Source: Xylaria sp. FL1777
Lineage: Eukaryota; Ascomycota; Sordariomycetes; Xylariales; Xylariaceae
DNA length: 56,766 nucleotides
Direction: 5' to 3'
Assembly: GCA_022578965.1 (NCBI GenBank)
Contig: MU400752.1
Location: 1 to 56,766 of the forward strand
Under the pieces are notes generated by a model. That model was given only the letters and a program-made list of their open reading frames with translations. It was not told the DNA's origin and ran no database searches. Both the position numbers and the translations under genes were made by a program. This document shows positions 1 through 13,095 of the stretch, piece after piece; position 1 is the stretch's first letter; every line of letters begins with the position of its first letter.

Positions 1-2881
1 TATAGTTTATATATTGTTTATATAGCAGTTTTTTATTTTTTTTCTTTAGTTATTTTAATAGCATAATATTTATTTAAAATATTAATTATTATAAACTATT
101 CTGTTTAATTAATGTTTTTTTTTATAGTTATTAATAAAATAAAAAGATATTTATTTATAATAATAATTATATTTAATAATTAGTAATTAATTATTATTTG
201 TTATACTAGTTTTTTTTCTTTATTAATTAGTTATTTTTTATTTTTTATTTTAAGTACTAGTATTGTAAAGTATTTAATAAATAACTAAAATTCTTTTAGA
301 AATCTTTTTGCTAGATTTTTTTAAATATATTTTTATAAGGCGTTTGTTTTGTTTAAGCTTATATAGTATACTTAATAAAGCTTTAGTTAACATTTTTTCT
401 TAATAAAAATGTAGTAATTTTATAAGCTATGTTTAAGAAGTTTTTTTTTTTTTTTTTTTTGAATAATTTATAAAATTTGTAATATATTTTTAATATTTTG
501 TTTAGAATTTTTTTTGCGATTTTTTTAATTTTCTTGCTTTATTTTTTACTTTTTTAATTAATAATTTTTGCTTTTTATTAACTTAAAAAGTTGTTAATTT
601 TTAGCTATAGTATTCTTAAAATAATGTTATAATTAAATATATTAGTAATATTTAATATAATTTGCTTTTTATATTTTTATATAAATATATTAAAAAGTTT
701 AATTTTTTTAAGTATATAACTGTTATTATAGCTAAAAGTGCTTTTATTAAATCTTTTAATTTTTTAAGATTTTTACTTATACTTTTAAGGAATTTTATTT
801 TGTTTTATTATTTTAAGTAAAATTATATTAACTTATGCTTTTAAGTTAATTAAAGTGTTATATTTTCTTTTTTAATATATAAGTTTAACTTTAAATTAGT
901 TTTGCTAGTTATTGCATTAAACTTTACATAAAGCTTTAGTTTTTTTAGCTACTTGCTGCTTTTTTAGCAAATGTTTATTTTGTTTTTTGATTTTTTTTTA
1001 TAAAATGTTTAAATGCTTGTTTTTTTTAATACTTTAAATATTATTGTACTTTATTTTATTTTTGCTTTTAATTAAGCTTTAAATTATAGTTTTTAAGCTT
1101 TTTTATTTTTAGCAACTATTTTTTAATATAATTATGCTTTAATTAGCTAATAATATTTATAGTAGTTATTTTTACATTTTTTTAAAATAATATTATAAAT
1201 ATAATTAAAATCCTTTTTAAATATTATAAATTTTTATAAATTTTTATAATAAACTATAATTATAATTAACTACTTTAATTTATAAAAGTTCTATATTTTT
1301 ATTTTTATAATTTGTTTAAAAAACTAATTATTTTTTAGTTTATTAAGTAAATATTAATAATAATAATATACTATATAGCAATTTTATAGTATTTTATTAT
1401 GTTTTAAATTTTTTAAGCATAAAATATTATTATTGTTTTTTATTATAGTTTTATTATAATAATAACTTTTAGTAATTAGTTAAATTATTAGCTTTAGTTT
1501 TTAAAACGTATTAGTTTTTATGCTAATTATTAATGCTTTTTTATTTTGTTATATTTAAAGCAATTTAAGCTATAAAAATACTTTATTTATTTTTTTTAGT
1601 TTTTTTTTATAGTATTTTTTATAGCTTTTAATTTTATTTGTTTTTGCTTTAAAGTTTTATAAGTTTTGTTTTTTTAAGTTTATTTAATAACTAAATGTTT
1701 TAATAGTTTATAATTAGTTTAATAACTATACTATTTATAGTTATAGTTTTATTTCTTTAAATATAATTTTTTTTTAAGTTATATTTTAAGCTTTAATAGT
1801 TTAAAGTTTTTATAGTTTTATAAGTTTACTAACTATATTAATTTACTATTTTTTATTATTTATTACTTTTAGTTAAACTATTTTTTTAAGTTATATACTA
1901 AATAACTTTAATTGTTTATATAATAAATATATCTTTTTATAATTTGTTTTAATAACTGCAAAGCTTTTAAATAATATTTATATATTTATTTATTTTAACT
2001 TATATAAATAAAGCATTTAGTTTTGTTTAATATAGCACTTTTGTTTTAACTTAAAATAGCAATTTTATATTTTTGCTTTAAAAACATATTTTTTAAATTG
2101 CTTTATTGTTTTTTATTGTTTTAAATTTTTATAACTTATACTTTTTTTTTAAATTAGGAAATTTTTTTCTTTTTATAGCTTTTTTTTTGTTTTTTTTTTT
2201 AAATTAGCATTATTTTTAAAAGTGTTTTTTTTTTCTATAGTTATAACATTTAACTTTAGATATATTTTAAGGTTATTATTTTTAAACTTTATTGATTTGT
2301 TTAAACCTTTATTTAATATTTTTTTAAGTATTTTTTTTTTTGTTTTTTTTAGTTTTTTTAGTTTTAAAGTACTAATTAAATAATTGTTAATTAATTATAA
2401 TAGCTATATTAATATATATATTAATTTTTGCTAGTTTATTTATTTTATATAGTTTGTTTTAAACTTAAGTTTTAAGTTTACTATAAAATAAATAAAATAA
2501 TATAAGTTTAAGCAATTTTAAAATTACTGCTAATTATTTAAATTTTATAGCATAATTTGCTATTGCTTTTGTTTGTTTTAAGCAGTAAAATGCTTTTTTT
2601 GTATATTTTGCTTTTTAAGTATTTTTAAATAATGCTTTTATTTGATTTTTAAACTTAACGTAATTTTTAAAAAATTTTTTTATTTTTAGCTTAAGGTTAG
2701 TTAACTTATTAGCTTTTAAAAAATCCTTTAAAATAAATTAAAATTATTTTAGTACTTTTTTTAATAAAAATTATAAAGTAGTTATTATTTTTTGATTTTT
2801 TTTTATAATAGTAATAAAATGCTATTTTAAATAAAGTTTAGCATAAATTAAAAAGGCTTTTATATTTATAAATTTATTATA
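1..2881. repeat. AT-rich mutated repeat block, no gene
   Basis: Very AT-rich DNA with stop codons in all frames and long T and A runs. No recognisable protein or RNA gene. It is continuous with R1 copy 1 and is probably the rest of that repeat plus other decayed elements. The window holds no second copy to compare, so I cannot divide it further. A few TpC and GpA dinucleotides survive here, more than in the blocks further right, so this stretch may be slightly less mutated. Confidence 0.7.
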
Positions 2882-5012
2882 AAGTTTTAAAGCAGTAAGT
2901 TTAAAACTTTTAATGTTTAGCATTTTTAATATTATAAATAATTTTAATAATAAAAGCAATAATAATAGTAAAAAGTTAAGTTTTTTATTTTAAGTTATTA
3001 TTTTAAGTATAGCAATAATAAAAGTAAGCATTAAGTTTACTAATAGTAATATTAGCATTAGTTATAATATAATTACTTGTTTAAAGCTTTAATTTATTGT
3101 TATAATAACAGTTATTATTGCTGCTTTAATTATTATAGCTAATATTTATATTAGTTTAAAAGTTATAACGCTTAATATTTAAGCTATTTTTTAAGTTAAA
3201 GCAACTAGTTTATTTTATAGCACTAATATTAACATTAGTTCTTTTTTATTACTGCTGCTTAACTTTTTTTTTTTTATTACTGCTTTTTTTTTAATAAAAA
3301 TAACTAATAAAAGTACTAAAGTTTGTTATTTTAGTATATTACTAATTTTAAAGGTCTTTAAAATTTTTAAACTTAATTTTTGATTTTTTGTTTTTAGTAG
3401 TATAACTTAGATTTAATTTATTAATTATTAAGTAAAGTTTACTTACGTAATATTATTTAGCATTTTTGTTTTTTAAATATTTCTTTAGTATACTTTTAAA
3501 AATTTATTTTGTAAATTATTTATTATTTAACTTTTTATACTAATATTTGTTTTTATATATTAAGTTTTATTAATTAAAAAGCTATTAAAATATAATAAAC
3601 TTATTATATATTAATATAACAAGTTTGCTTTTAAAGTTTTAATTTGCAAGTAATAATAAAATCTTTAATAGTAGTTCATTAAAGAGATTTTTAAGGTATT
3701 TTTATTACTATATATTAATAAAAGTCTTAAAAAATTAAAAGTAATAAATATATTAATGTTTAGCAGTTATAAAAAATTAATAGCTAAAAAACTAAAACTA
3801 AATAAATAATTAAATACAAAAAGTATATAATTATATAAACAAAAAAAACAGTAGTAATAATTTATAAACATTATTTTTTCTAATAAATTTAACGCTATAT
3901 TATTTTAAGTTTAAAGCTTAATAAACTTAATACTTAAGTTTGTTAAGTTTAAGGCTTAATAGATTTAACGCTTAAATCTATTGAGTTTATGCATTAAACC
4001 CCCATAGTAGTTTAAATACATATTTTTTCAACAAATAGAACTTCTTTTATGTATGCTTTCTTTACACCTGGCCTTTTAACCGGCCTGGTTAGCCTATTTC
4101 ATAACATATTTTTACGAAATATAAATGCTTTTAAGATTTTAATAAATATGTTACTATATTTGCTAATATTATAACTTTAGTATTTAAGTTATTTTTAAAA
4201 CAAAAGTAAGCAATAATAATATAAAAAGTTATTTTTTAAATAATATAAGTAATTTATATTATTTTATAAAAGTAATGCAAAAAATAATAACTAATTAAAA
4301 GCATAACTTTACTTAAGCTTATGTTTAAAATAAAGTTTTATTATAACGTATTTATTTATTAGTTATAAAAGATTATTTAAGTAAGCTTTAAATAATTATA
4401 TTATTAAAAAGCTTAGTATTAATTATTAAATAGTATAGTATTGCTTAAATATTTATGCTAAATAAACAAAACTTATTTTTAATTAATATTAAATATTATA
4501 TAAATAATTACATAGTTTTTATTAAGCTTAAAATTTTTTATTATTATAAAGTTTATTTAAAATTAAGCTTTTTTACTTTATTTATTAAGCTAAATGTTTA
4601 CTTTTATTAATAATTACGTAAGTTTTTAGCTAAAAATTTATATTAATATATTTATAACTTAAAAGTTGCTAATTTATTTTATAGTTAATTAAAAAATATA
4701 GCATAAAACATATTATTATATTTTATAATTAAAGCTAATATATTTATAGCAAGCTACTTTATAAAGCAAAAGTAAAGTTAATTATAAAAAAGTTAAAACA
4801 AATTGTTTTTAATTAAAGTAAAACAAACTTTTGCGTAAAATAGCAGTGCTAAAACAAATAAAAGCGCTTTGTTTTTTTAACGCTAAATATATAATTAAAC
4901 TATTGCATTAAGTACTAAAAAGTTAACAAGTAATAAGTTTAAAAAACAATAGTTATAGCTTAATATTTAAAAGCAAAAAAATTAATAAAAATTAAAATAA
5001 CTATAAATATTC
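2882..5012 (-). mobile_element. Repeat family R1, copy 1 (inverted)
   Basis: Reverse complement of the repeat at about 52,830-56,766. The end of the window (56,766) pairs with about 2,882, so both copies probably extend further. Landmarks: a GC-rich core at 4,066-4,095, then short motifs of the type cttaagcgttaagttt at 3,905-3,990. This copy lacks two segments present in copy 3: the 437-bp hairpin element (53,240-53,676) and about 1.3 kb at 54,235-55,547. It therefore supplies the empty site for the hairpin insertion. Homology stops near 5,012 (after aactataaat). The transposon class is not identifiable after mutation; no open frame survives. Confidence 0.75.
4066..4095 (-). other. GC-rich core of R1, copy 1
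   Basis: About 30 bp with the pattern ACCTGGCC, TTTT, AACCGGCC, TGGTT. It keeps CC and GG dinucleotides that are almost absent from the surrounding DNA. The same core is at 9,957-9,987 and 55,555-55,584. Confidence 0.7.
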
Positions 5013-7192
5013 TAATAATATATTTATTATTATTATTAATAACTTGCTGTGCTGCTTTATAGCGCAGTTTTTTTACTTGTGTACTTATAAGTAAAACTAT
5101 ATAAAAAGCTAAATAAAAACTTTATATAACAATATTTATGCTGCTACTTTAAAGTTTTTTTATTTTATAACAACTAGTTTTTACTAATTAGCTTGCTAAA
5201 TAAAAAATAATAGTTAAAAAGCAAAAAAACTTTTTTTAAAGCTTTTAAACTTTTTGCTTTTTTAAAAAATGTATAAAAGCTTTTTTTTTGTTTTTTAAGA
5301 TCTTTAAAAAGGCGCTTTTGCTTTTTCTGCTAGTTTTTTCTTATTTTTTGCTTTTTTTTTTTTTTTTATTTCTTTTTATTTTAACTGCTTTATTATATAT
5401 TGCTATTTTATTAGTAATAAATAGCTATTTTGCAATATTATTTATAGCTTTAAGCTTTTTTATAGCTAGTTATAAGTTTTTGTTAATTTATAGTAGCTTA
5501 GCTATAAAACTTTTTTATAGCTGCTTTTTTTTGTTTTTTAGCAAATTATAACATAAAACTACATGCTAAAAAGTTTTTTTTTTTTTTGCGCATTTATAAA
5601 AAAGCATAAAAAAGCTTAAAACTTTTTTTTTATACAAAAATACTTTTAGTTTTATTTTTTTAGTATACATTTGCATTATTATAGCTGCTTTATGCTTTAA
5701 TAATTTATTATATTTTTTAAAAGCTTTATTTTTATTAAGCTTTTGCTTAATTATTATTAAATAATTATTGCTTATTTTAGTTTAGCTTTATTTGCTTATT
5801 TTTTTTTTTTAATGCAATTTTAGGTTTTTTTTTTTTAATTATTTTTTTTGCTAAAAGTTTAAAGCTAACGTTAGATTTTTTTTAGTTATGCTTTTATTAT
5901 TGCTTATAAATTTGCTTTTTATTTAGTTTTTAGCTTTTTAAGCTTTTATGTTTTAAATAAAAGTTTTAATTTTTTTTGTTATTTTTTAAATTAACTTTTT
6001 AGTTATTAAGCTTTTTATATAATATTTATAAGCTGCTATTTTATTGCTAAAATATAAATTAATAAAAAAGATCTTTATTTTAATTTTTAAATGCTTTATT
6101 TTAGTTGCTTTAAAAGCTTTAGCTATATATTTAAAGCATTTATTTTAAATTATTACTAGCAAATTAGCAATGCTTTTTGCTTTATTTTTTTTAAAGTTTT
6201 TATACTAAGTTATTATGCTATAAGCTAAAATGCTTTATATTATTGCAATATATACTTGCTTTGTTTTTGTTATACTGCTGCTTTATATAAAGTTTTATAG
6301 CTTAATTACTATATATAATTAAATGCTTAGTTTTTTTTAAGCTTTATTAAGTATTTTTTTTATTTTATGTTTTTATTAAATTATACTTTTAAAAACTTTG
6401 TGCTGTTTTTTAAATATATTATTATATTAAAAAGGTATACTATTTGCATAAGTGCTATTTTATTACTAAAAAAATGCATTAATTTGCTTTTTTATAGTAT
6501 AAACTTTATTTTATATTGTTTTATTTAGCTTTTATATGTTTTTTATACTATTTTTAAAGCTTTATAGTTTTGCTTTATATTTAAATTTGCTATAATAAAG
6601 TTAGTATTATTAGTAAAACTAACTATTATTAGCTTTTAATATATAGCAAAGTTATTATAAAGTATTAAAATATATAAAAAGAAAAAAAAAAGTAAAAGCA
6701 AAAACTTTTAAAGAACTTTAGCTTTTAGCGCTATTAATTAAAACACTGTTTTATTAAAACAAAAACGCATTATATAGTTTAATATAAAAAAGTTTATTTA
6801 TATAACTATTTAAAAAAAAAAGCTTTTTTGTTGTAAAATATATATTATTTTTTTTTATTAATAATATTAAAAGCTTTTATAATGTTTAGCTATAATAAAA
6901 ACGCTATGTTTTTTTTATTAATTGCTTTTTTTGCTATTTTTAATATTAGTTTAATAGTTACATTTATTAATTTATTTTATTTGTTATTTATTTAGTTATT
7001 TAGCAAGAAATTTTTTTGTTTAGTTATTTTTGTTATATAGTAATATAGCTTTTTTTTTAGCACTTTTTTTATTATATAAATAAGCGCAATAAAGTGCTAC
7101 TTTTTAGTTATTTTTTTAGTTTTTTTTTGATTTTTTAAGTTTAAATATAATTACTATTTTTGTTTGTTTAAATTGCATTAAATAATACTTTA
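5013..7192 (+). repeat. Inverted-repeat arm a (partner 10,690-12,862)
   Basis: About 2.2 kb repeated in reverse complement at 10,690-12,862. Matching landmarks: the region after aataacttgctgtgctgc at 5,040 pairs with 12,820-12,860; gcttttagcgctatta near 6,720 pairs with about 11,150; ataataaaaacgctat near 6,895 pairs with about 10,985. The hydrophobic open frame at 5,288-5,551 and its twin at 12,329-12,595 arise because T-rich DNA reads as Phe/Leu/Ile; neither begins with ATG. No gene is called. Confidence 0.7.
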
Positions 7193-7194
7193 AG

Positions 7195-9945
7195 CCTTTT
7201 TAAATTCTTTATACTTAATTATAACTTTGTAAGTTTAAGCTTAATTATTAAATAATTAAGATTGTTAGAATTAACGTAGCAACTTTTATTTATTAGGTAA
7301 GTTATATTTTATTTGCAAAGTATAAATATAACAAAAAACAAAAAAATAGTATTAAACGATTTATTTATTAAAAACATAATTAATGCGTTATTAAAACTTA
7401 CTAGCAATATAACTATAAAGCAATAGCATTTTAACAAAAAACGTAAAACTAACGAACTTTTTAGTATATAAAAAATAGTTAATAAAATTATAAAACTAGT
7501 ATTATAGCTATTAATAGAAAAAAAAAATAGCAAAAAAAATCTTTTTTTAAAAAAACGCAAAAAAAGCGCAAATAGCACATATATTAAAAAAGGCTTAAAA
7601 AAGCTAGTAAAGCATAAAGCTTAACAATAAAAATAACTTTAATATATTTATAACTTGCTATAACTTAAATGCTGCTATAAAAGCTAACTAAAAAAGCGTT
7701 AAAAATATTATTTAAAGGCTTTTTTAATAAATTTTATTAAACGTAAACATGCTAAAATCTTAAGTATAAGTTATAGCTTTATAGCTAGCTTATAACAATA
7801 AAGCAGTATTATTTAAACAAAACAAAAAAGTGCTAATTAAAGTTAAAAAACAAGCTAATAACCTTAAAAATAAAACATTAGCTAATATTATTAAAGCAGT
7901 AAATATAGCGCTTATAAGTAGCAATATAATTATTACTAAAAAACTATATAATAAAAACACAATAATTACTTTTAAAGAAGCAGTGCTTTAAAAAGCTAAA
8001 AAAAAAAAGTAAATTATAAAAGCCTTTAAAAAAAGGTTAAAAGTATAATAAAAAAAAGCAGCACTAATAATAAAAAGCGTTTTAACAAAATAAGTTAAAG
8101 CAATACATTTAAACAAGAATTTACTGCAGTTATTATATAATAAATACTTTAAAGTTATAAAGTATAAAAAAATGCTATTTAAAAACGCAAAAACTAAATT
8201 TGCGTTAATATTATTACATATAAGTAGTATTATAGCAGCTAAAACAATATATAAAAACAGCTTTTTATAAAAAGCTTAGCTATTTAACTACAAACTTTTT
8301 GCTATAAAACTTAAAGTTATGCAATACTTTAATTGCTATAAATATAGTTATATAGCTAAATATTGCTGCAAAAACTTAAAGTATAACTATTGTTTAACTT
8401 TAAAGCACTAAAGAAATAAAAAAAGCTGCTTAATAAAAACGCAAAAAGTAAAACAAAAATATATAAACTATAAAAAAGCGCACATAGCATAAAATAAAGC
8501 TTGCTAAAAAAAGTTAAATAAAAAAACAAAGCAAAAACAGCATATATATTACAATTTAAAAGCTTTTAAAGTACTAAAAAAGCAGTAATAATAAACAAAG
8601 AAATAAATAAAAGTAATTTAAAAATACTAATAGTATTAACATTTATAAAGCTAAATAAAGAAAAGTTATTAGCAAAAAAACAGCAAACTAATAATACAAA
8701 TAAAAACTTATTTTTATTAACTTAATAATATATAACATTGCTTTTTAAAATATTGCAGAATTTAAAAGCAACGTAATATATACGCTATAAAATAATAGCT
8801 TTAATTATATAACAGTTTAAAAGCTAATAATTAATAAACATAGCAATATATATTACTTTAGTAATAATAGCTACTAAGTTGTTTAGTTAAAAAGTAAAGC
8901 TACACTATATATAAACAAAAAAATTGCAATAAAAACGCTAATAAAAAACGCTAATAAAAATTAAGCAAAGGTTATAATAAGCAATAATAATTTAGCAGTA
9001 TTTTTATAGTTAATATATTTGCTAAATTAAAAAAAAATAGTTTAGTGCAGTTTAATTTAAAAAATATGTAAAGCAAGCAAGCTAAAAAAACGCTATATAT
9101 TTATAAATAATTTTAACTTTTATTACTTATTATAAAACTTAAAAAGCAAAAAAAGCTAAAAAGCAAATAAACTGCTTAAGTTTATTACATAATAAGATTT
9201 TATGCTAGCTATTCTTTAAAAAAAAGTAATTAAAATAAAGCATAAATAAAAAAGCTTAATAATAAACTTAGTATAAATGTTTAGTAATTTAGCTATTATT
9301 TATTAAGAGAACTTAAAATAGCTAAGTTTTAATTATAAAGCATTAAAAATTATAATTAACTTAAAAGCAGCTTTATAAAAATACTTAAAAAAGGCAAAAA
9401 AATAAAACTAGCTTAAATTAAACAAAAATAAAATAGCTATAAAAGCAAAAGCTATTATTATAAAAACGCATATATTATATATATTTAGTAAGCTAAATAA
9501 TGCTTTTAACTTTTTAATTTAGCAACTAATAAAAATAGCAAATAAAATAATGCTTAAAAAAACTATAAAAAAAGAACACTAAGTATTATTTTAGTAGTTT
9601 TTAAAAGTAATTAAAATAAAAAAAAAAGCAAAACAAGCGTACTATAAGTTTTAAAGCAAAAAAACTAAAGTAATATAACAAGCTTTTAAAAAAGAAAAAA
9701 AAGCTTTTAGTAATAAAGTAAAAAAAACGCAAAAACATAGCTAAAAACAAGCATTTATAAAAGCATTTAAAAATTTTAAGTTATTATAAAGCTTAGCTAA
9801 ATAAACAAAGTTTGTTTATAAGCTAGCTTTAAAAGTTATTGCAATTTTACTGCTAAAATAAACAAAAAATAAGCTGTTTTTTATTAATACTTTTAAAAAA
9901 AAAACAGCTTTACTAATAAAACGCTTTTTTTTTGCACTACTAGTA
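7195..9945 (+). repeat. Inverted-repeat arm b (partner 13,096-16,590)
   Basis: About 2.75 kb repeated in reverse complement at 13,096-16,590. Anchors: ctttatacttaattataa at 7,210 pairs with 16,560-16,575; the region 7,300-7,690 pairs with 16,080-16,490; 8,270-8,400 pairs with 14,640-14,775; 9,900-9,945 pairs with 13,096-13,140. The partner is longer mainly because of the SINE-like insertion at 14,799-15,529. The uninterrupted target lies here at 8,239-8,251 (ctaaaacaatata). No coding frame survives. Confidence 0.75.
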
Positions 9946-10455
9946 TATTACAAAATGGGCTAACTAGGCTGGTTAAAAGGCCAGGTGTGGAGAAAGCATG
10001 CATGAAAAAAGTCTTATTTGTTAAAAAGATATATATTTAAACCACTATAAAGGTTTAATGCATAGACTTAACAAACTTAAACGTTAAGTTTATTAAGCCT
10101 TAAACTTAACGAACTTAAGCGTTAAGTTTATTGAGCTATAAACTTAAAACAATATAGCGTTAAGTTTATTAAAAAAAGCAACGTTTATAAATTACTACTA
10201 TTATTTCTTTTGTTTATATAATTATGCACTTCTTATATTTAGTTATTTACTTAGTTTTTAGCTCTTTAGCTATTAATTTTTTATAACTGCTAAGCATTAA
10301 TATATTTATTACTTTTAATTCCTTAAAACCCCTATTAATGCATAGTGGTAAAAGTACCTTAAAAACCTCCTTAATAAACCACCGTTAAGAATCCTATTAT
10401 TACCTATAAATTAAGACCCTAAAAGCAAACCCGTTATATTAGTATATAATAGGTC
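9946..10455 (+). mobile_element. Repeat family R1, copy 2 (partial)
   Basis: About 510 bp in the same orientation as 55,548-56,060 and opposite to copy 1. It opens with the GC-rich core at 9,957-9,987, followed by the cttaaacgttaagttt motif cluster at 10,063-10,165. Its right part (10,310-10,455) is the least mutated R1 sequence in the window: it keeps many CC, TC, GG and GA dinucleotides that have become TT or AA in copy 3. It is therefore the best available guide to the ancestral sequence. It is cut off on both sides by other repeats. Confidence 0.75.
9957..9987 (+). other. GC-rich core of R1, copy 2
   Basis: Pattern GGGCTAACTAGGCTGG, TTAAAA, GGCCAGGT. It differs from copy 3 by single transitions only. 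Confidence 0.7.
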
Positions 10456-10463
10456 CATTATAT

Positions 10464-13095
10464 AGTAAACCTGTTTAATATACTTAAAAAAAACTTAACT
10501 TATAATAGCTACTAAAAGTTTATAATTAACGTTAATATAAAAAAAAATATATAATATTGCTAATATAAAAGTTAGCGCTATAAAAAGCGCTAAAAAATAA
10601 CTTGCTATTTAATAGCTTTTTTAAAGCTTATAAACCTGCTTTAGCAAAAAAAATAGCAATACTATATATTGCTAGCTTTTTACTAGGGTATTATTTAATA
10701 TAATTTAAGTAAGCAAAAGTAATAGTTATATTTAAACCTAAAAAATTAGAAAAAACTAAAGGAATAGCTAAAAAGTAGCGCTTTATTATACTTATTTATA
10801 TAGTAGAAAAAATGCTAAAGAAAAAGCTATATTGCTGCATAATAAAAATAACTAAGCAAAAAAGTTTTTTATTAAATAACTAAATAAATAATAAACAAAA
10901 CAAATTAATAAATATAGCTATTAAACTAGTATTAAGAATAGCAAAAAAAGCAATTAATAAAAAAAGTATAGCGTTTTTATTATAGCTAAATATTATAAGA
11001 GCTTTTAATACTATTAATAAAGAAAAAATAATATATATTTTATAATAAAAGAGCTTTTTTTTTTAAATAGTTATATAAGTAAACTTTTTTATATTAAACT
11101 ATATAATATATTTTTGCTTTAATAAAGTAGTATTTTAGCTAATAACGCTAAAAGCTAAGGTTTTTTAAAGGTTTTTACTTTTATTTTTTTTTTTTTTTTT
11201 TTATATTTTAATACTTTATAACAACTTTGCTATATATTAAAAGCTAATAATAGTTAGCTTTGCTAATAATATTAACTTTATTATAGTAAACCTAAATATA
11301 AAGCAAAACTATAAAGCTTTAAAAATAGCATAAAAAATATATAAAAGTTAAGCAAAACAACATAAAATAAAGTTTGCATTACAAAAAAGCAAATTAATAT
11401 ATTTCTTTAGTAATAAAACAGTGCTTATGCAAATAGTATACTTTTTTAATATAATAGTATACCTAAAAAATAACGCAAAGTTTTTAAAAATATAGTTTAA
11501 TAAAAATATAAAATAAAAAAAACATTTAGTAAAGCTTAAAAAAAAACTAAGCATTTAGTTATACGTAATAATTAAGCTATAAAACTTTAAATAAAGCAAT
11601 AGTATAGCAAAAATAAAGCAAATATACGTTATAATAATATAAAGCACTTTAGCTTATAGTATAATAACTTAGCATAAAGATTTTAAAAAAAATAAAGCAA
11701 AAAGTATTGCTAACTTATTAGTAATAACTTAAAATAAATGCTTTAAATGCATAACTAAAGCTTTTAAAGCAACTAAAACAAAATACTTAAAAATTAAAAT
11801 AAAGATTTTTTTTATTAACTTATATTTTAATAGTAAAGTAATAGCTTATAAGTATTATATAAAAAGCTTAGTAGCTAAAAAATTAATTTAAAAAGCAACA
11901 AAAAAAATTAAAACTTTTATTTAAAATATAAAAGCTTAAAAAGCTAAAAACTAAACAAAAAGTAAGCTTATAAGCAATAATAAAAGTATAGCTAAAAAAA
12001 ATCTAATGCTAGCTTTAAACTTTTAGCAAAAAAAGTAGTTAAAAAAAAAAAAACTTAAAATTATACTAAAAAATAAATAAATAAGCAAATAAAGTTAAAC
12101 TAAAATAAGCAATAGTTATTTAGTAATAGTTAAACAAAAGTTTAACAAAAATAAAGCTTTTAAAAAATATAGCAAATTATTAAAGCATAAAATAGCTATA
12201 ATAATATAAATATGCATTAAAAAAATAAAACTAAAAGCGTTTTTGCATAAAAAAAAAGTTTTAAGCTTTTTTATGCTTTTTTATAAATATATAAAAAAAA
12301 AAGAGATTTTTTAGCGTATAGTTTTATGTTATAACTTGCTAAAAAACAAAAAAAAGCAGCTATAAAAAAGCTTTATAGCTAAACTACTACAAATTAACAA
12401 AAACTTATAAATAGCTATAAAAAAGCTTAAAGCTATAAATAATATTATAAAGTAGCTATTTACTATTAATAAAATAGCAATATATAATAAAGCAGTTAAA
12501 ATAAAGGGAAATAAAGAAAGAAAAAAAAAAGCAGAAAATAAAGAAAAAACTAGCAAAAAAAGCAAAAGTGCTTTTTTAAAAGTCCTAAAAAACAAAAAAA
12601 AAGCTTTTATGCGCTTTTTAAAAAAGCAAAAGGTTTAAAAGCTTTAAAAAAAGTTCTTTTGCTTTTTAACTATTACTTTTTATTTAGTAAGCTAATTAAT
12701 AAAAACTAGTTATTATAAGGTAAAAAAACTTCGAAGTAGCAGCATAAATATTATTATATAGGGTTTTTATTTAGCTTTTTATATAGTTTTACTTATAAGT
12801 ACACAAATAAAAAAACTGTGCTATAAAGTAGCATAGCAGGTTATTAATAATAATAATAATTAAGTAATACTTTAATAAAAAGCTAGTAGTATATAATGTT
12901 GCTATTTTTTTTGCTAAAGCAAGTTTATAAGCTTTAAAAAAGCTATTAAATAACAAATTGTTTTTTAGCGCTTTTTATAACGCTAACTTTTATATTAGTA
13001 ATATTATATCTTTTTTTTTATATTAATATTAATTATAAACTTTTAGTAGTTATTATAAGTTAGGTTTTTTTTAGGTATATTAAATAAGTTTGCTA
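10464..13095. mobile_element. Element with about 230-bp terminal inverted repeats
   Basis: The ends 10,464-10,698 and 12,866-13,095 are reverse complements. Shared landmarks include ttagcgctataaaaagcgc (10,574) against gcgctttttataacgctaa (12,970), and aatagcttttttaaagctta (10,610) against its complement near 12,935. Between them lies arm a' (10,690-12,862). This looks like a DNA transposon about 2.6 kb long with long terminal repeats, but no transposase frame survives. The other copy of the internal sequence (5,013-7,192) lacks these ends, so a fortuitous arrangement of nested insertions is possible. I could not assign a target-site duplication. Confidence 0.45.
10690..12862 (-). repeat. Inverted-repeat arm a'
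   Basis: Reverse complement of 5,013-7,192, with differences that are mostly C/T or G/A. It is flanked by the 230-bp inverted ends described for 10,464-13,095. No gene. Confidence 0.7.

Noticed and set aside
1..300. Chromosome end at the left edge
   Set aside because: No TTAGGG/CCCTAA-type telomere repeat is present at either end of the window.
5288..5551. 87-codon hydrophobic open frame, with a near-identical twin at 12,329-12,595
   Set aside because: It starts with TTG, is nearly all Phe/Leu/Ile from T-rich DNA, and lies in mutated repeat arms. The similarity comes from the inverted repeat, not from selection on a protein.
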